A DNA stretch of 64,000 nucleotides from Arthrobacter gandavensis (GCF_009192735.1 NZ_VTFU01000005.1:62001-126000), one strand, 5' to 3'. Positions 15,591-26,102 are shown, counted from the stretch's first letter. The notes: a model not told the origin generated them from the sequence alone. Numbers and translations: made by a program.

Positions 15591-17345
15591 CTAATTGCGG
15601 GGGTCAGGATCCCTGGGCGACTCGCTGCCCATGTCAGCGGCACCGAACACCTTCACCGCCGGGTTGTCGGTCTCATCATTGGGCCTGGGCTGCAGCTCCG
15701 GATGGTGCAGGTCCAGCGCCGGACGCTCGGAGCGGATCCTCGGGAGGGAGGTGAAGTTGTGGCGCGGCGGCGGGCAGGAGGTGGCCCATTCCAGCGAGCA
15801 GCCAAAGCCCCAGGGATCATCCACTTCCACCTTGCGTCCGCGCCGCCAGGTGACAAACACGTTCCAGAAGAACGGAATCATCGATGCCCCCAGGAGCATC
15901 GAGGCAATCGTTGACAGCTGGTTCATGGCGGTGAAGTGGTCTTCCACCAGGTAGTCGGCATACCGCCGCGGCATGCCCGACACTCCCAGCCAGTGCTGGA
16001 TCAAAAAGGTGCCGTGGAAGCCCAGAAACAGCATCCAGAAGTGGATCTTGCCAAGGCGTTCATTGAGCATCTTGCCCGTGAATTTGGGCCACCAGAAGTA
16101 GAAGCCCGCGAACATCGCGAACACCACGGTTCCAAACACCACGTAATGGAAGTGCGCCACCACGAAGTAGGTGTCGGAGACCTGATAGTCCAGCGGCGGC
16201 GATGCCAGGATGATGCCGGTGAGGCCGCCGAACAGGAACGTGATCAGGAACCCGATGCTCCACAGCATGGGGGTTTCAAACGTGATGGACCCCCGCCACA
16301 TGGTGCCGATCCAATTGAAGAACTTCACCCCGGTGGGCACGGCAATCAGCATGGTCATCAGGGCGAAGAAGGACTGCATCACGGCGCCCGTGACGTACAT
16401 GTGGTGAGCCCACACCGTGACCGAGAGGGCCGCGATGGCCAGCGTGGCGAACACCAGTCCCTTGTAGCCGAAGATTGGCTTGCGGCTGAAGACAGGCAGT
16501 ATCTCGGAAATGATGCCGAAGAAGGGCAGCGCGATGATGTAGACCTCCGGATGCCCGAAGAACCAGAACAGGTGCTGCCACAGGATGGAGCCGCCGCGCT
16601 CGGGATCGAAGATGTGCGCCCCGAACCTCCGGTCGGCTCCGAGGGCGAACAGGGCCGCGGCCAGCGGCGGGAAGGCCATCAGGATCAGGATGGCGGTCAC
16701 GAGCGTGTTCCAGGTGAAGATCGGCATCCGCCACATCGTCATCCCCGGAGCACGCAGGCAAATGATGGTCGTGATGAAGTTCACCGCGCCAAGGATCGTT
16801 CCGAATCCGGACAGCGCCAGCCCGAAGACCCACAGGTCTCCGCCGATGCCGGGCGAGAAAGTGGTGTTCGACAGCGGCGCATACGCCGTCCATCCAAAGG
16901 ACGCCGCCCCCTGGGGCGTAATGAATCCGGCGACGGCGATGGTGCTGCCAAAGAGGAAAAACCAGAAGGCCAGGGCGTTGAGGCGGGGAAAAGCGACATC
17001 CGGAGCACCGATCTGCAGCGGCATGATCACGTTGGCAAACCCGGAGAACAACGGAGTGGCAAACATCAGCAGCATGATGGTGCCGTGCATGGTGAACAGC
17101 TGGTTGTACTGTTCCTTGGTCTGCAGGATCTGCATTCCCGGTTCAAAGAGTTCGGCGCGGATGATCAGCGCCATGACCCCGCCCACGCAGAAGAAGGTGA
17201 AGGAAGCGATCAGGTACATGTAGCCGATCGTCTTGTGGTCAGTGGAGGTGATCCAGTTGACGACAATACGGCCCTTGGACAGTGGGACGACGCGCGGAGG
17301 TACAAACGTTCCGGAGTCATCGGTGGTGTATTTGAGCGTCGACAT
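15591..17345 (-). CDS. ctaD: Cytochrome c oxidase subunit I (heme-copper oxidase)
   Basis: 584-residue catalytic subunit of an aa3-type terminal oxidase with 12 predicted membrane helices. Seen: HGTIMLLMF with a heme a ligand, [16 protein letters not shown] with the cross-linked His-Tyr pair and CuB ligand, WAHHMYVTG with the two CuB histidines, and [13 protein letters not shown] with the two remaining heme histidines. A hydrophilic C-terminal tail of about 60 residues follows. The ATG at 17345 has AAGGGAT about 10 nt upstream. Unusually, subunits II and III are not adjacent; neighbours are aldehyde dehydrogenases and a regulator. It could be a paralogue of the main ctaD or the only copy, which one window cannot tell. 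Confidence 0.97.
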   Translation of the reverse strand: MSTLKYTTDDSGTFVPPRVVPLSKGRIVVNWITSTDHKTIGYMYLIASFTFFCVGGVMALIIRAELFEPGMQILQTKEQYNQLFTMHGTIMLLMFATPLFSGFANVIMPLQIGAPDVAFPRLNALAFWFFLFGSTIAVAGFITPQGAASFGWTAYAPLSNTTFSPGIGGDLWVFGLALSGFGTILGAVNFITTIICLRAPGMTMWRMPIFTWNTLVTAILILMAFPPLAAALFALGADRRFGAHIFDPERGGSILWQHLFWFFGHPEVYIIALPFFGIISEILPVFSRKPIFGYKGLVFATLAIAALSVTVWAHHMYVTGAVMQSFFALMTMLIAVPTGVKFFNWIGTMWRGSITFETPMLWSIGFLITFLFGGLTGIILASPPLDYQVSDTYFVVAHFHYVVFGTVVFAMFAGFYFWWPKFTGKMLNERLGKIHFWMLFLGFHGTFLIQHWLGVSGMPRRYADYLVEDHFTAMNQLSTIASMLLGASMIPFFWNVFVTWRRGRKVEVDDPWGFGCSLEWATSCPPPRHNFTSLPRIRSERPALDLHHPELQPRPNDETDNPAVKVFGAADMGSESPRDPDPRN

Positions 17346-17574
17346 CGGATGCCATCCCTTGGGTACATCGGCCAGAACATCGTGCTTCAGGCGATCCCTC
17401 GGGAATCCGCCATGGCTTGTATCGTAGGTCTCCTCTTTCCCCGCCGTCCATAGACTCCGGGAGATGCATCCCCCAACCGTTGGCCATAGTGCGCCCCCTC
17501 TTGCGGGAATGAAACGGCGCCGGGGCCGGTTGGACCCGGGACAGAGCGTCGAGATTTCATCAAGGAGAAAGCTC

Positions 17575-19068
17575 ATGACAACACAGGTTGAATCGTCCAC
17601 CCCTGCCCTTACCGGCTGGATTCCCGCGCAGCAGTTCATCGCCGGGACGTGGCGGGACGGCAAATCCGAGCGGATCCTCTCCGACACCAGCCCTTTCGAC
17701 GGAAGTGAGCTGATGAGCATCCGGCAGGCTTCCCGCGAAGACCTGGACGAGGCTTACACCGCTGCTGCCAAGGCCCAGCAGGAGTGGGCTGCCCTGACCC
17801 CTTCCGCCCGGCGCGAGGTCATGGAACGGGCCGCGGAGATTTTCGACGAGCGCCGCGACGAGATCATCGCATGGCTGGCCGCAGAGGCCGGCAGCACCGT
17901 CGTCAAGGCCACCCTCGAGGTGGATTCGGCCCGCTCCATCACCAAGGAAGCGGCCACCTTCCCGCACCGTGTCTCGGGCAGGATCCTGGAGTCGGACACA
18001 CCGGGCAAGGAATCCCGGGTGTACCGCGGACCGCTGGGCGTGGTCGGGGTCATCAGTCCCTGGAACTTCCCGCTGCACCTGTCCCAGCGTTCAGTAGCAC
18101 CGGCACTGGCGCTGGGCAACGCCGTCGTACTCAAGCCCGCGTCGGATACTCCCGTAACCGGCGGACTGATGCTCGCCAAGATTTTCGAAGAAGCGGGCCT
18201 GCCCGCGGGGGTTCTCAGCGTGGTCATCGGTGCCGGTTCCGAAATCGGAGACGCATTTGTTGAGCACCCGGTTCCGGGATTCATTTCCTTCACCGGATCC
18301 ACACCCGTGGGCAAGAACCTCGGTGCGCTGGCGGCGAGCGGCCCCACCCTGAAGCATGTGGCGCTGGAACTCGGCGGCAACAGCCCGTTTGTGGTCCTGG
18401 CCGATGCTGATGTGGACCAGGCGGTCAAGGCGGCCATCATGGGCAAGTTCCTGCACCAGGGCCAGATCTGCATGGCGGTGAACAGGATCATCGTCGAAGA
18501 CGCCGTGTACGACGAATTTGTGGAAAAGTTCGCCGCTCACGCCAAGACGTTGAAGTCCGGGGATCCGCGGGATCCGCAGAACACCGTGGGCCCGATCATC
18601 AACGCCAAGCAGCTCGAAGGCCTGCAGAAGAAGATCGAGCTCGCCAAGGAGCAGGGCGCGCGGCTGGTGGTGGAGGGCGAAACCAACGGACAGGTCCTCT
18701 CCCCCTACGTTTTCGCCGACGTCACCAAGGACATGGAACTCTTCCAGGAAGAGATTTTCGGCCCCATCGCCGGCATCGCCCGCGCCGCCGATGCCGAAGA
18801 TGCCTTGGCACTGGCCAACGCCACTGATTTGGGGCTCGCCAGCTCGGTCTTCACCTCCAACCTGGATGCGGGGGTCCTGTTTGCCCGCCGCGTCCAGGCA
18901 GGCATGACGCACGTCAACGACATCCCCGTCCAGGACGAAGCCCACGTTGCTTTCGGCGGCGAGAAGAACTCGGGCCTGGGCCGTTTCAACGGCGAGTGGG
19001 CCATCGAGGAATTCACCACCGACCACACGGTCACCCTGCAGCGCGAACCCCGGCAGTACCCGTTCTGA
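17575..19068 (+). CDS. Aldehyde dehydrogenase, benzaldehyde/succinate-semialdehyde type
   Basis: 497-residue NAD(P)-dependent dehydrogenase. Seen: [32 protein letters not shown], the base glutamate in [11 protein letters not shown] (about 278), the catalytic cysteine in [11 protein letters not shown] (about 302) and [10 protein letters not shown]. The ending [19 protein letters not shown] is typical of the YfmT/VDH-like branch acting on aromatic or short aldehydes. The ATG at 17575 follows AAGGAG by 7 nt; the in-frame codons before it are not part of the gene. Divergent from ctaD across 229 nt. Substrate uncertain. Confidence 0.9.
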   Translation: MTTQVESSTPALTGWIPAQQFIAGTWRDGKSERILSDTSPFDGSELMSIRQASREDLDEAYTAAAKAQQEWAALTPSARREVMERAAEIFDERRDEIIAWLAAEAGSTVVKATLEVDSARSITKEAATFPHRVSGRILESDTPGKESRVYRGPLGVVGVISPWNFPLHLSQRSVAPALALGNAVVLKPASDTPVTGGLMLAKIFEEAGLPAGVLSVVIGAGSEIGDAFVEHPVPGFISFTGSTPVGKNLGALAASGPTLKHVALELGGNSPFVVLADADVDQAVKAAIMGKFLHQGQICMAVNRIIVEDAVYDEFVEKFAAHAKTLKSGDPRDPQNTVGPIINAKQLEGLQKKIELAKEQGARLVVEGETNGQVLSPYVFADVTKDMELFQEEIFGPIAGIARAADAEDALALANATDLGLASSVFTSNLDAGVLFARRVQAGMTHVNDIPVQDEAHVAFGGEKNSGLGRFNGEWAIEEFTTDHTVTLQREPRQYPF

Positions 19069-19109
19069 CCGCTGGAGTTCGCCCGCGGCGGCGAAGAAAC
19101 CGGTAAGGC

Positions 19110-19150
19110 ACGACGGCGGCCCGCACCTCACAGGTGCGGGCCGCCGTCGT
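19110..19150 (+). terminator. Strong hairpin after aldehyde dehydrogenase
   Basis: An 18-bp perfect stem (arms 19110-19127 and 19133-19150, beginning ACGACGGCGG) with loop TCACA. No T-run follows, so it may act with Rho or as a 3'-end stabiliser. Confidence 0.6.
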
Positions 19151-19270
19151 CGTCGGTACCGTGGTGCCGGCACCGTGTTTGCAGTCCCTGCCGGCGGGCC
19201 CGGGCGCACCCGTTCTCATCCGCCGCCGGATCTGAAAGGATGCTGGACCAGCGCACAAGAGGAGATCCGC

Positions 19271-20209
19271 ATGCGGGCAAACAGGCAACATACGGTGGAG
19301 AACGACGGCGCCCGGCTGGCGGTCTTCGAATACGGGCTGCCGGCGGAGCCGGGCACTCCCACGGTCCTGCTGGTCCATGGTTATCCGGATGACCACACCA
19401 TCTTCCGCAGTGTCATCGGGGACCTGGCTGCCGACCACCGGGTGATCGCCTACGACACCCGCAACGCCGGAGCTTCCTGTTTGACCGAAGGCAATGACGT
19501 GCCAGACACCGAGGCTCCGCCGGGGAACGCCGGCAGCCCGCTGGCACCGTACCGGCTGCCGCTGCTGGTCAATGACCTGTACGCCGTGCTGGAGAGGGTC
19601 GGCGGACCGGTTCATCTGGTCGGCCACGATTGGGGATCGATTCAGTGCTGGGCCGCGGTTCGGGATGCCCGGGCTGCCGGCAGGATCCTGAGCTTCACCA
19701 GCATTTCCGGTCCGGACATCGGCCACCTGAACCGCTGGTTTTCACAGTGCCTCCGCGATCCGCGCCGGTGGCTTCTTGCCGCAGGGCAGGCGCTGCGGAG
19801 CACCTATGTCGGTTTCTTCCAGCTCCCGGTCCTGCCGGAAACCCTGTGGCGTTTGCTGGGTCCGCGCTATGCGGAACGGGCAGGGACCACTGCCGCAACC
19901 GCCACCGACAATGCGGTCCGGGGCCTGCAGCTCTACCGCGCCAACCTGCTGGGATCGGGGATCTCCGCCCGGGCACCGCTGCCGCGCGTCGAGGTTCCCG
20001 TGCATGTGCTGGTGCCGCTGCATGATCCGTTCCTCTCGCCCCGCCTGACGGATGGGCTCGGTGCAGAAGTCCGGGACCTGCGGATCAGCCCCGTTGACGG
20101 CGGGCACTGGTGGCCCTCCGAAAACAGTGTGGCCTTCTGCCGCATGCTGAGGGGATTTACCGGCAGCGGGGACGGGTCAGCGGCGGCCGGCCCGGGCAGC
20201 AGTGCTTGA
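19271..20209 (+). CDS. Alpha/beta hydrolase, epoxide-hydrolase-like
   Basis: 312-residue soluble hydrolase. The oxyanion motif HGYPDD is near residue 36. The nucleophile elbow GHDWGS near residue 118 carries aspartate rather than serine, which is typical of epoxide hydrolases and haloalkane dehalogenases. The C-terminal catalytic histidine is in DGGHWW near 276. The ATG at 19271 follows GAGGAG. A VOC-family gene starts 33 nt downstream on the same strand. The family usually opens epoxides or related ethers; the substrate here is unknown. Signal peptide absent. Confidence 0.87.
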   Translation: MRANRQHTVENDGARLAVFEYGLPAEPGTPTVLLVHGYPDDHTIFRSVIGDLAADHRVIAYDTRNAGASCLTEGNDVPDTEAPPGNAGSPLAPYRLPLLVNDLYAVLERVGGPVHLVGHDWGSIQCWAAVRDARAAGRILSFTSISGPDIGHLNRWFSQCLRDPRRWLLAAGQALRSTYVGFFQLPVLPETLWRLLGPRYAERAGTTAATATDNAVRGLQLYRANLLGSGISARAPLPRVEVPVHVLVPLHDPFLSPRLTDGLGAEVRDLRISPVDGGHWWPSENSVAFCRMLRGFTGSGDGSAAAGPGSSA

Positions 20210-20242
20210 CCCTGACGCTGCGTCAACCGGCAAACTGTGGGG

Positions 20243-20755
20243 ATGAGCGAAAACTTCAATTCCTTTGACATCAGCCCCGTCCCAGTACCGGGTCCCGAGG
20301 CCGTTCCGCCGCCCGTGCACCGCGGGATCTACGGCATGCCCATGTTCGTCACCCTGCCCACACCGGACCTGCCGGCATCGGTGGACTTTTGGATCCGGGG
20401 CCTGGGATTCATCGACCTGTTTACGATTCCCGGCCAGCTGACCCACCTGCGCCGGTGGGCTTTTCAGGATGCACTGCTCGTCCCCGCCGACAGCATGCCG
20501 GCGAGCCCCTCCATGACGGTGAGTTTCGCCTGCGTGGAAAGCGAGCTGGAGGGCATCGCCGCAGCATGCAGTGAGCTCGTGCCGGGATGCGTTGACGGTC
20601 CGCGCAACACCCCGTGGAACACCGCCGACCTCCAGATCACGACACCGGAGAACACCCGCGTCATCTTCACTGCGGGCCGGGCCCTGGATCCCTCCGGCGG
20701 GCAGGCGGATGCCCTCCGGTCCATGGGCATAGACGTGCCGAACAGCGTCAGCTGA
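20243..20755 (+). CDS. VOC (glyoxalase/bleomycin-resistance fold) family protein
   Basis: About 170 residues with one beta-alpha-beta-beta-beta repeat beginning GIYGMPMFVTLPTPDLPASVDFW and ending in TTPENTRVIF. The VOC superfamily includes glyoxalases, dioxygenases and resistance proteins. Metal ligands are not clearly placed, so binding rather than catalysis is possible. A 30-residue proline-rich N-terminus precedes the fold. The start is ATG 20243 or GTG 20237; neither has a strong ribosome site, and translation may depend on the hydrolase gene just upstream. Function unknown. Confidence 0.75.
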   Translation: MSENFNSFDISPVPVPGPEAVPPPVHRGIYGMPMFVTLPTPDLPASVDFWIRGLGFIDLFTIPGQLTHLRRWAFQDALLVPADSMPASPSMTVSFACVESELEGIAAACSELVPGCVDGPRNTPWNTADLQITTPENTRVIFTAGRALDPSGGQADALRSMGIDVPNSVS

Positions 20756-20779
20756 CCGCGGGAGCCGCGCGGTGCAGAC

Positions 20780-22810
20780 CTAGCTCCCCGGTGTTGCCAG
20801 GGGCAGGCTCGAGGCCAGCTCCTCTTTGCCCGCCGTGCCGGCATCACTGCTGCCGCCGCCACGGGCGGCCGAAGCCAGCAGGGCGGCTGCAATGTCATCG
20901 GCATCCCGCACCGTGCGCGCCCCGGACCGGGCAGGAGATCCTGCCTCAGCGGCAATCGCCGTTCCCCACTGGACCGAAGACAGCTGCAGCCCCAGCACGT
21001 ACAGGTCCTCCTGCGGCTCACCGCTGATGCCCACCGGCCGGTACGGCGGCAGGGTGACGTCCAGCCCGGGGGTGACCACCGCCGTGCCGTCTCCCGCCAT
21101 CATGACCTTGGGCCGGACGAGTCCGTCACGGAGCATTCCGCCGAGCAGCGGAGAGATGTTCCGGTCCACCCGGTTTGCCGGCATCATTGCCTCCACCAGG
21201 GTTTTTGCCGCGTATTCGGTGCCGGACCACGGGGATGTTCCCGTGAACACTCCGCGCGCTTCGTCCACGTCAAACCGCGGATCCGGACCCACAAAGTGCA
21301 CGACGCCGGCACGCACCAGGGCGGCCAGCTGTTCAATCCGTTCGGGCGGCGGTCCGCTGGCCAGGCCCTCCACCAGCGGTTCGAACCAGCCCCGCAGTTC
21401 CGTGAGCCAGGATGCCTCGGCGAGTCCGCCGTCGGCCACCACCGCTTTCAGCAGGGTGCGTCCGGCGTTAAGTGCGCCGATAGCCATTTTCAGCGGATCG
21501 TCCTCGCCTGCGGCAGAGCCGGCGGCATCAGCCTCCAAGTACGCGAGGACTGCGTCGTCGAGGTCCTTCGCCCCGGCATAGGGGCGGCGGCCCAGCGGCT
21601 GGGCCAGCGCTTCCAGATTGGTGCGCCGGTGAGCGGGGACGAATCGGTCCAGGACTTTTTCCTTCGCCGCATCCCAGTCCGGACCGGGCAGGTCCAGGGC
21701 GGCGCGCAGCTCGTCCAGGAAAACAGCGGCCGGCGCTGACAGTTCATCAGCGGCCACACGCGCCAGAGTGGAGTAATACGCCCAAACGGCATCCCGGTGC
21801 AGCAGCGGCCACAGGTCATGGTCGAAGCCGGGCAAAATGCCCTCGTTCCGAATGGCGGCAACCGTGCCTTCCGTGAAATAGCGCAGCCGCACGCTGCGCG
21901 GCACGTAGGAGTCCAGCCGGGCCTTGGCCCGGTACGGCGTCCCCCGGCGCGAAGCTGCCACCAGGACCGGCTCGCGGCCGCCCGGCTCGTACCGCAATGC
22001 GCGTCCCGCGGCTTTCCCGCTGGAGACAAAGCGTCCCCCGCGCCCCAGAGTCACCTGAATCATGATGTCGAAAAAGTTGAGCCCCAGGCCGCGCACCAGC
22101 ACCGGCTCGCCCGCCGGAAGCACCGAGAAGTCCACGTCCGAGGGCACGGCGGGCGGCAGGTAGCGCAGGTTGTGGCGGTCCGCGGCGTCACGGAGGCGGT
22201 CCTGGTCCGCACTGAGCGCAGCCGGCAGGTGTCCCAGGGCCAGGACGACGGCGTCAGCGGCCAGGATGCCCTCCCCCGCCACCTCCAGCGACCAGCCGGT
22301 CCCGCTCTCCGGGCGGGTAATGCTCAGGACTTCGGCACGCACGTGCTCCAAGCGCACGCCGGAAGCGGCGGCAGTTTCCTCAAGACGAGCGTAGGTCCAC
22401 TCGAGGTACCGTCCGTAGATCGCTCGGCTGGGGAAGGCTCCGGGAGTCAGAGCCGCAAGCTCTTCACGGTCCCCGGCGGTCACATCGGCGTCCGTGTCCG
22501 GGGCCGTCATCAGGATCCGCCACTGGTCAAAGGACAGGCCGGTGGGAGACGCAGCCAGCTCTGCGGCCGTGTCTCCGGCCGGAACTACCGTGGGGAAAAG
22601 CGAGGGGGTGTTCATCAGGAACAGCCGGGACTGTCCGGTGCGCCACACATGGCCGGGGCCGGGGTTGAACGGATCAAGGACGGTGATGCCAAGAACGGGC
22701 CTGTCGGCCGGTGCCAGCGCCAGATAACGCGCCAGCACGCGCTCCACCACAGAGATTCCACGCGGACCCGCTCCTATCACGGCCACCTGAAAGCTCTGTG
22801 TATTCGTCAT
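20780..22810 (-). CDS. FAD/NAD(P)-binding protein (NAD_binding_9 family)
   Basis: 676-residue flavoprotein-like protein. The N-terminus holds the dinucleotide motif VAVIGAGPRGISVVERVL. A second glycine-rich segment, PVLVRGLGLNFFDIMIQVTLGRGG, lies near residue 240, followed by a long helical region and a C-terminal return to the flavin fold (PYRPVGISGEPQEDLYVLGLQ). Members are predicted oxidoreductases or monooxygenase relatives, with few characterised cases. An Ala/Gly/Ser-rich tail ends the protein. No signal peptide or membrane segment is seen. It is transcribed alone, convergent with the VOC gene. Biochemical role not known. Confidence 0.85.
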   Translation of the reverse strand: MTNTQSFQVAVIGAGPRGISVVERVLARYLALAPADRPVLGITVLDPFNPGPGHVWRTGQSRLFLMNTPSLFPTVVPAGDTAAELAASPTGLSFDQWRILMTAPDTDADVTAGDREELAALTPGAFPSRAIYGRYLEWTYARLEETAAASGVRLEHVRAEVLSITRPESGTGWSLEVAGEGILAADAVVLALGHLPAALSADQDRLRDAADRHNLRYLPPAVPSDVDFSVLPAGEPVLVRGLGLNFFDIMIQVTLGRGGRFVSSGKAAGRALRYEPGGREPVLVAASRRGTPYRAKARLDSYVPRSVRLRYFTEGTVAAIRNEGILPGFDHDLWPLLHRDAVWAYYSTLARVAADELSAPAAVFLDELRAALDLPGPDWDAAKEKVLDRFVPAHRRTNLEALAQPLGRRPYAGAKDLDDAVLAYLEADAAGSAAGEDDPLKMAIGALNAGRTLLKAVVADGGLAEASWLTELRGWFEPLVEGLASGPPPERIEQLAALVRAGVVHFVGPDPRFDVDEARGVFTGTSPWSGTEYAAKTLVEAMMPANRVDRNISPLLGGMLRDGLVRPKVMMAGDGTAVVTPGLDVTLPPYRPVGISGEPQEDLYVLGLQLSSVQWGTAIAAEAGSPARSGARTVRDADDIAAALLASAARGGGSSDAGTAGKEELASSLPLATPGS

Positions 22811-22978
22811 GCTTCAAGAGTATCCGGCCCGCACCGTCACGCCGGTTCGCCAAAGGCGGGCACCGCGGACAGCACTGTTATCCCTCCGGTGCGCGGCGTA
22901 GCCTCTGAGCACTCCGGCCGGAAGGCCATCCCCTGCAGGACGCCGGAATACCCGTTGAAAGACCCATTGGGAGGGCAT

Positions 22979-23329
22979 ATGCCAGCGTCACAGGAACAGC
23001 AGGACCTGCTGCAGGATATTGCGCAGGCGCTGCAGGACGACGGACCGGTGGCGGTCGGAACGATGTTCCGGAGCCCGGCGCTGCGGACGGGAAAGAAGGT
23101 TGTCGCGTTCCTCGGTTCAGGTTCCGGGGACACGCTGATCCTCAAACTTCCCAGGGAACGCGCCGTGGCCCTGTTGGAGGAAGGTTCCGCCGAACCGGTC
23201 ACCATCGGTAACCGGACCATGCGGGAGTGGATTGAGGTGCCGGCGCACAGTGACTCCAGCTCAACGCGCACGGCATGGACGGGGCTTGCCCGCGAGGCAC
23301 TGCTCTATGTCCGCAGCATCCCGGCCTGA
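22979..23329 (+). CDS. Small hypothetical protein, TfoX/YjbR-like pattern
   Basis: 116 residues. The ATG at 22979 follows GGGAGG by about 5 nt. Visible features: a charged N-terminal helix QEQQDLLQDIAQAL; a strand pair GTMFRSPALRTGKKVVAFLG; the motif LILKLPRERAVALLEEGSAEPV; WIEVP; and a final helix. The order, with LKLP followed by a glycine turn, resembles TfoX N-terminal or YjbR-type small domains that often bind DNA or nucleotides, but the match is by eye and weak. Likely a single-gene transcript, 69 nt ahead of the peptidase gene. Confidence 0.65.
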   Translation: MPASQEQQDLLQDIAQALQDDGPVAVGTMFRSPALRTGKKVVAFLGSGSGDTLILKLPRERAVALLEEGSAEPVTIGNRTMREWIEVPAHSDSSSTRTAWTGLAREALLYVRSIPA

Positions 23330-23398
23330 CCTGCTCCCGCGACCCGCGCGCTGAAAAGGTCCGGACAGCCGGGTGCAGCGGGCCCCTAGGATGGGCAC

Positions 23399-25516
23399 AT
23401 GACTTCATCGACTTCCGATCTGTCCGCCGTCCCCAACGCCGATGACGAGTTCCTGTGGCTGGAGGACATCTACGGAGACCAGCAACTGGACTGGGTGCGC
23501 GCCGAGAACAAGGTCACCGAAGACCTGCTCGCCGGGACGGGATTCGAGCAGACCGAAAAGCGCCTGTTGGAGGTCCTTGACTCCACGGAACGCATTCCCA
23601 TGGTTGCCAAACGGGGTGGGCATTACTACAACTTCTGGCGCGACGCGGACCATCCCAAGGGACTGTGGCGGCGCACCACCTGGGAAAGCTACTGCACGGA
23701 GAATCCGCAGTGGGAAATCCTGCTGGACCTGGATGAGCTCAGCCGCGCCGAGGGCATGGAATGGGTCTGGGGCGGTTCGGTGTTCCTGCGCCCGGCCGAC
23801 GGGACGCCTTACCGGCGCGCCCTCGTGGTCCTCTCCCCCGACGGCGGTGACGCCGCCCGCTACCGTGAGTTCGACGTCGTCGACCGCGCCTTCGTGCCGG
23901 GCGGGTTCGACATTCCGGCGGCAAAGAACCGGATCAGCTGGGCCGGGCCGGACGAACTGTACGTGGGCACCGATTACGGCCCCGGCTCCATGACGTCTTC
24001 CTCCTATCCGCGGACCAGCCGGATCCTGCGCCGCGGCATGGACCTGGCGGACGCCGAGCCGTATTTCGAAATCCCCGAGGACCACATGATGGCTGTGGTG
24101 GCCCATGACCAGACGCCCGGTTTTGAGCGGGATCTCGCCATCGACATCGTCGACTTCTACAACAGTTCCACCTTCCTTCGCCGCGACGGGCAGTGGGTGC
24201 GCCTGGATGTCCCCCTGGACGTCAATGTTGATGTGCACCGGCAGTGGCTCGTGCTGCGGCCCCGCACGGACTGGGAGCTCGACGGCGCCGTGCATCCCGC
24301 CGGGTCCCTCCTGGCCGCGGATTTGGAAGGTTTCCTGGCCGGCAACCGGGAGCTCGCCACTCTTTTCACCCCCGATCCCGCCACCTCCCTGCAGTCCTGG
24401 AGCTGGACGCGGGACCACCTGCTGCTGAACCTGCTGCGGGACGTTTCCTCTGAAATCTCGGTGCTGGATCCGGCAAAGGGCTGGAATGCCACGGTCCTGG
24501 ACGCCTGCCCGCCGCTGCACACCGTTGACGCGTATGCCGTGGATGACGAGGACGAGGAAGCCGGCAACGACTACTGGCTGATCAGCACCGGGTTCCTGAC
24601 ACCATCCACGCTGTCCCGCGGAACTCTGGGCAGCAACGGCGGAGCCGCTGCGGTGGTGAAGGAATCGCCGTCGTTCTTTGACGCTTCCTCCTTCACGGTG
24701 GAGCAGCACTTTGCGGTTTCGGCCGACGGCACCAAGGTGCCGTACTTCCAGGTGGGACCAAAGGACCTGGTGCTCGACGGCGGCAACCCGACACTGCTGA
24801 ACGGATACGGCGGATTCGAACAGGCGCTGACGCCTTCTTACAGCGGCGTGGTGGGACGCGGCTGGCTGGAACGCAGCTTCACTGACGAGGACGGCGTGCA
24901 GCGTTCGGGCGTGTACGTGCTGGCGAACATCCGCGGCGGCGGCGAGTACGGCCCGGACTGGCACCGTGCCGCACTGCAGGAGAACCGGCACCGCGCCTAC
25001 GAGGATTTTGCCGCGGTGGCACAGGACCTGGTGGACCGCGGCGTCACGTCGCGGGAACACCTGGGCTGCACCGGCCGCAGCAACGGCGGACTGCTGGTGG
25101 GGAACATGCTCACCACCTATCCCCACCTGTTCGGCGCCGTGTCCTGCGGTGTGCCGCTGCTGGACATGCGCCGCTACACCAAGCTGTCGGCCGGCTACTC
25201 CTGGATTGCCGAATATGGGGATCCTGATGTTCCTGAGCAGTGGGAGTTCGTGAAGACGTTCTCCCCCTACCATCTCCTCAAGGAAGACGCCGATTACCCG
25301 CCCACGTTGATTTGGACGGCCACCAGCGACGACCGCGTGGGTCCGGTGCAGGCCCGGAAGATGGCTGCCCGCATGAAGGCCATGGGGGTGCGGAACGTCT
25401 GGTTCCATGAAGCCCTCGAAGGCGGACATGCGGGCGCATCGGACAACCGCCAGGCTGCCCGCATGTACGCCATGTCCTACGAGTTCCTGTGGGAAGCCCT
25501 AACCGGGCGGCTGTAG
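23399..25516 (+). CDS. Prolyl oligopeptidase family serine peptidase (S9A)
   Basis: 705-residue cytoplasmic peptidase that cleaves short peptides, usually after proline. The N-terminal beta-propeller region starts at DEFLWLEDI, and the alpha/beta hydrolase domain begins near residue 430. The catalytic triad is visible: Ser in CTGRSNGGLLVG (about 560), Asp in ATSDDRVGP (about 642) and His in EGGHAGASD (about 676). GGGEYGPDWH, a family hallmark, precedes the serine. No signal peptide. The ribosome site is weak (AGGAT). An ArsR-type regulator follows after 7 nt, probably in the same transcript. Confidence 0.94.
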   Translation: MTSSTSDLSAVPNADDEFLWLEDIYGDQQLDWVRAENKVTEDLLAGTGFEQTEKRLLEVLDSTERIPMVAKRGGHYYNFWRDADHPKGLWRRTTWESYCTENPQWEILLDLDELSRAEGMEWVWGGSVFLRPADGTPYRRALVVLSPDGGDAARYREFDVVDRAFVPGGFDIPAAKNRISWAGPDELYVGTDYGPGSMTSSSYPRTSRILRRGMDLADAEPYFEIPEDHMMAVVAHDQTPGFERDLAIDIVDFYNSSTFLRRDGQWVRLDVPLDVNVDVHRQWLVLRPRTDWELDGAVHPAGSLLAADLEGFLAGNRELATLFTPDPATSLQSWSWTRDHLLLNLLRDVSSEISVLDPAKGWNATVLDACPPLHTVDAYAVDDEDEEAGNDYWLISTGFLTPSTLSRGTLGSNGGAAAVVKESPSFFDASSFTVEQHFAVSADGTKVPYFQVGPKDLVLDGGNPTLLNGYGGFEQALTPSYSGVVGRGWLERSFTDEDGVQRSGVYVLANIRGGGEYGPDWHRAALQENRHRAYEDFAAVAQDLVDRGVTSREHLGCTGRSNGGLLVGNMLTTYPHLFGAVSCGVPLLDMRRYTKLSAGYSWIAEYGDPDVPEQWEFVKTFSPYHLLKEDADYPPTLIWTATSDDRVGPVQARKMAARMKAMGVRNVWFHEALEGGHAGASDNRQAARMYAMSYEFLWEALTGRL

Positions 25517-25523
25517 GCCCCGC

Positions 25524-26102
25524 ATGGTGAACAGTGAACCTGCCCGGCGGCGTGAAGCGACGGCGGACGAAGCCAAAGCCGTGGCCCATCCGCTGCGGAT
25601 CCGGATCCTCCAGGTCCTGCGCGGGGAAACCCTGACCAACAAGGAGATCGCCGAGCGACTGGGCTCCACGCCCGGCGCAACGTTGCACCATCTGCAGCTG
25701 CTGACCGAACACGGTTTTACCGCTGCGGAGCCGGTTCGTGCCGGGGCCCGGAATGCGCGGGAAATTCCGTACCGGGCAACGGGCAAGACCCTCGGGCTGA
25801 CCTTTAATCCTGCGCTGCCCGAATCCGCGCTGGTGGGTCCGGCGATCCTGGACTCGGCGCTGGAGAACTACCGGCTGGCGCCCGAGACGGGGCGGATGTC
25901 CGAGACCAGTGTGACGCTGTACCTCTCGGAGGCCCAGCGGTCCGGCTTCCAGGACCGGCTCGCAGCCCTGATCAGTGAGTATGCCGAAAACCAGCCCGGT
26001 GAAGACGTCCAAAAATACGGGTTCTTCTCCGCCATGTACCGGGCCGGTGTTCCTGAGTCGGATACTCCGGCCGCCCCATCCGGAGATCAGGCCGACGGGT
26101 AG
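25524..26102 (+). CDS. ArsR-family winged-helix regulator
   Basis: 192 residues. The N-terminal HTH reads AVAHPLRIRILQVLRGETLT, then NKEIAERLGSTPGATLHHLQLL, and its wing includes REIPYRATGKTLGLTF. The C-terminal half is helical and acidic and lacks the cysteine metal sites of ArsR/SmtB sensors, so it is probably not a metal sensor. It closely follows the peptidase gene and may regulate it. A tRNA-Ser lies downstream. Effector unknown. Confidence 0.87.
   Translation: MVNSEPARRREATADEAKAVAHPLRIRILQVLRGETLTNKEIAERLGSTPGATLHHLQLLTEHGFTAAEPVRAGARNAREIPYRATGKTLGLTFNPALPESALVGPAILDSALENYRLAPETGRMSETSVTLYLSEAQRSGFQDRLAALISEYAENQPGEDVQKYGFFSAMYRAGVPESDTPAAPSGDQADG

Noticed and set aside
15936-17453. 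A 505-codon frame opposite ctaD
   Set aside because: Asp/Gly/Arg/Gln-rich shadow; the ctaD frame carries all heme and copper ligands.
23405-25429. A 674-codon open frame antisense to the prolyl oligopeptidase gene
   Set aside because: Shadow of a GC-rich gene; low-complexity His/Gly/Arg composition, no ribosome site, and the sense frame has full catalytic motifs.
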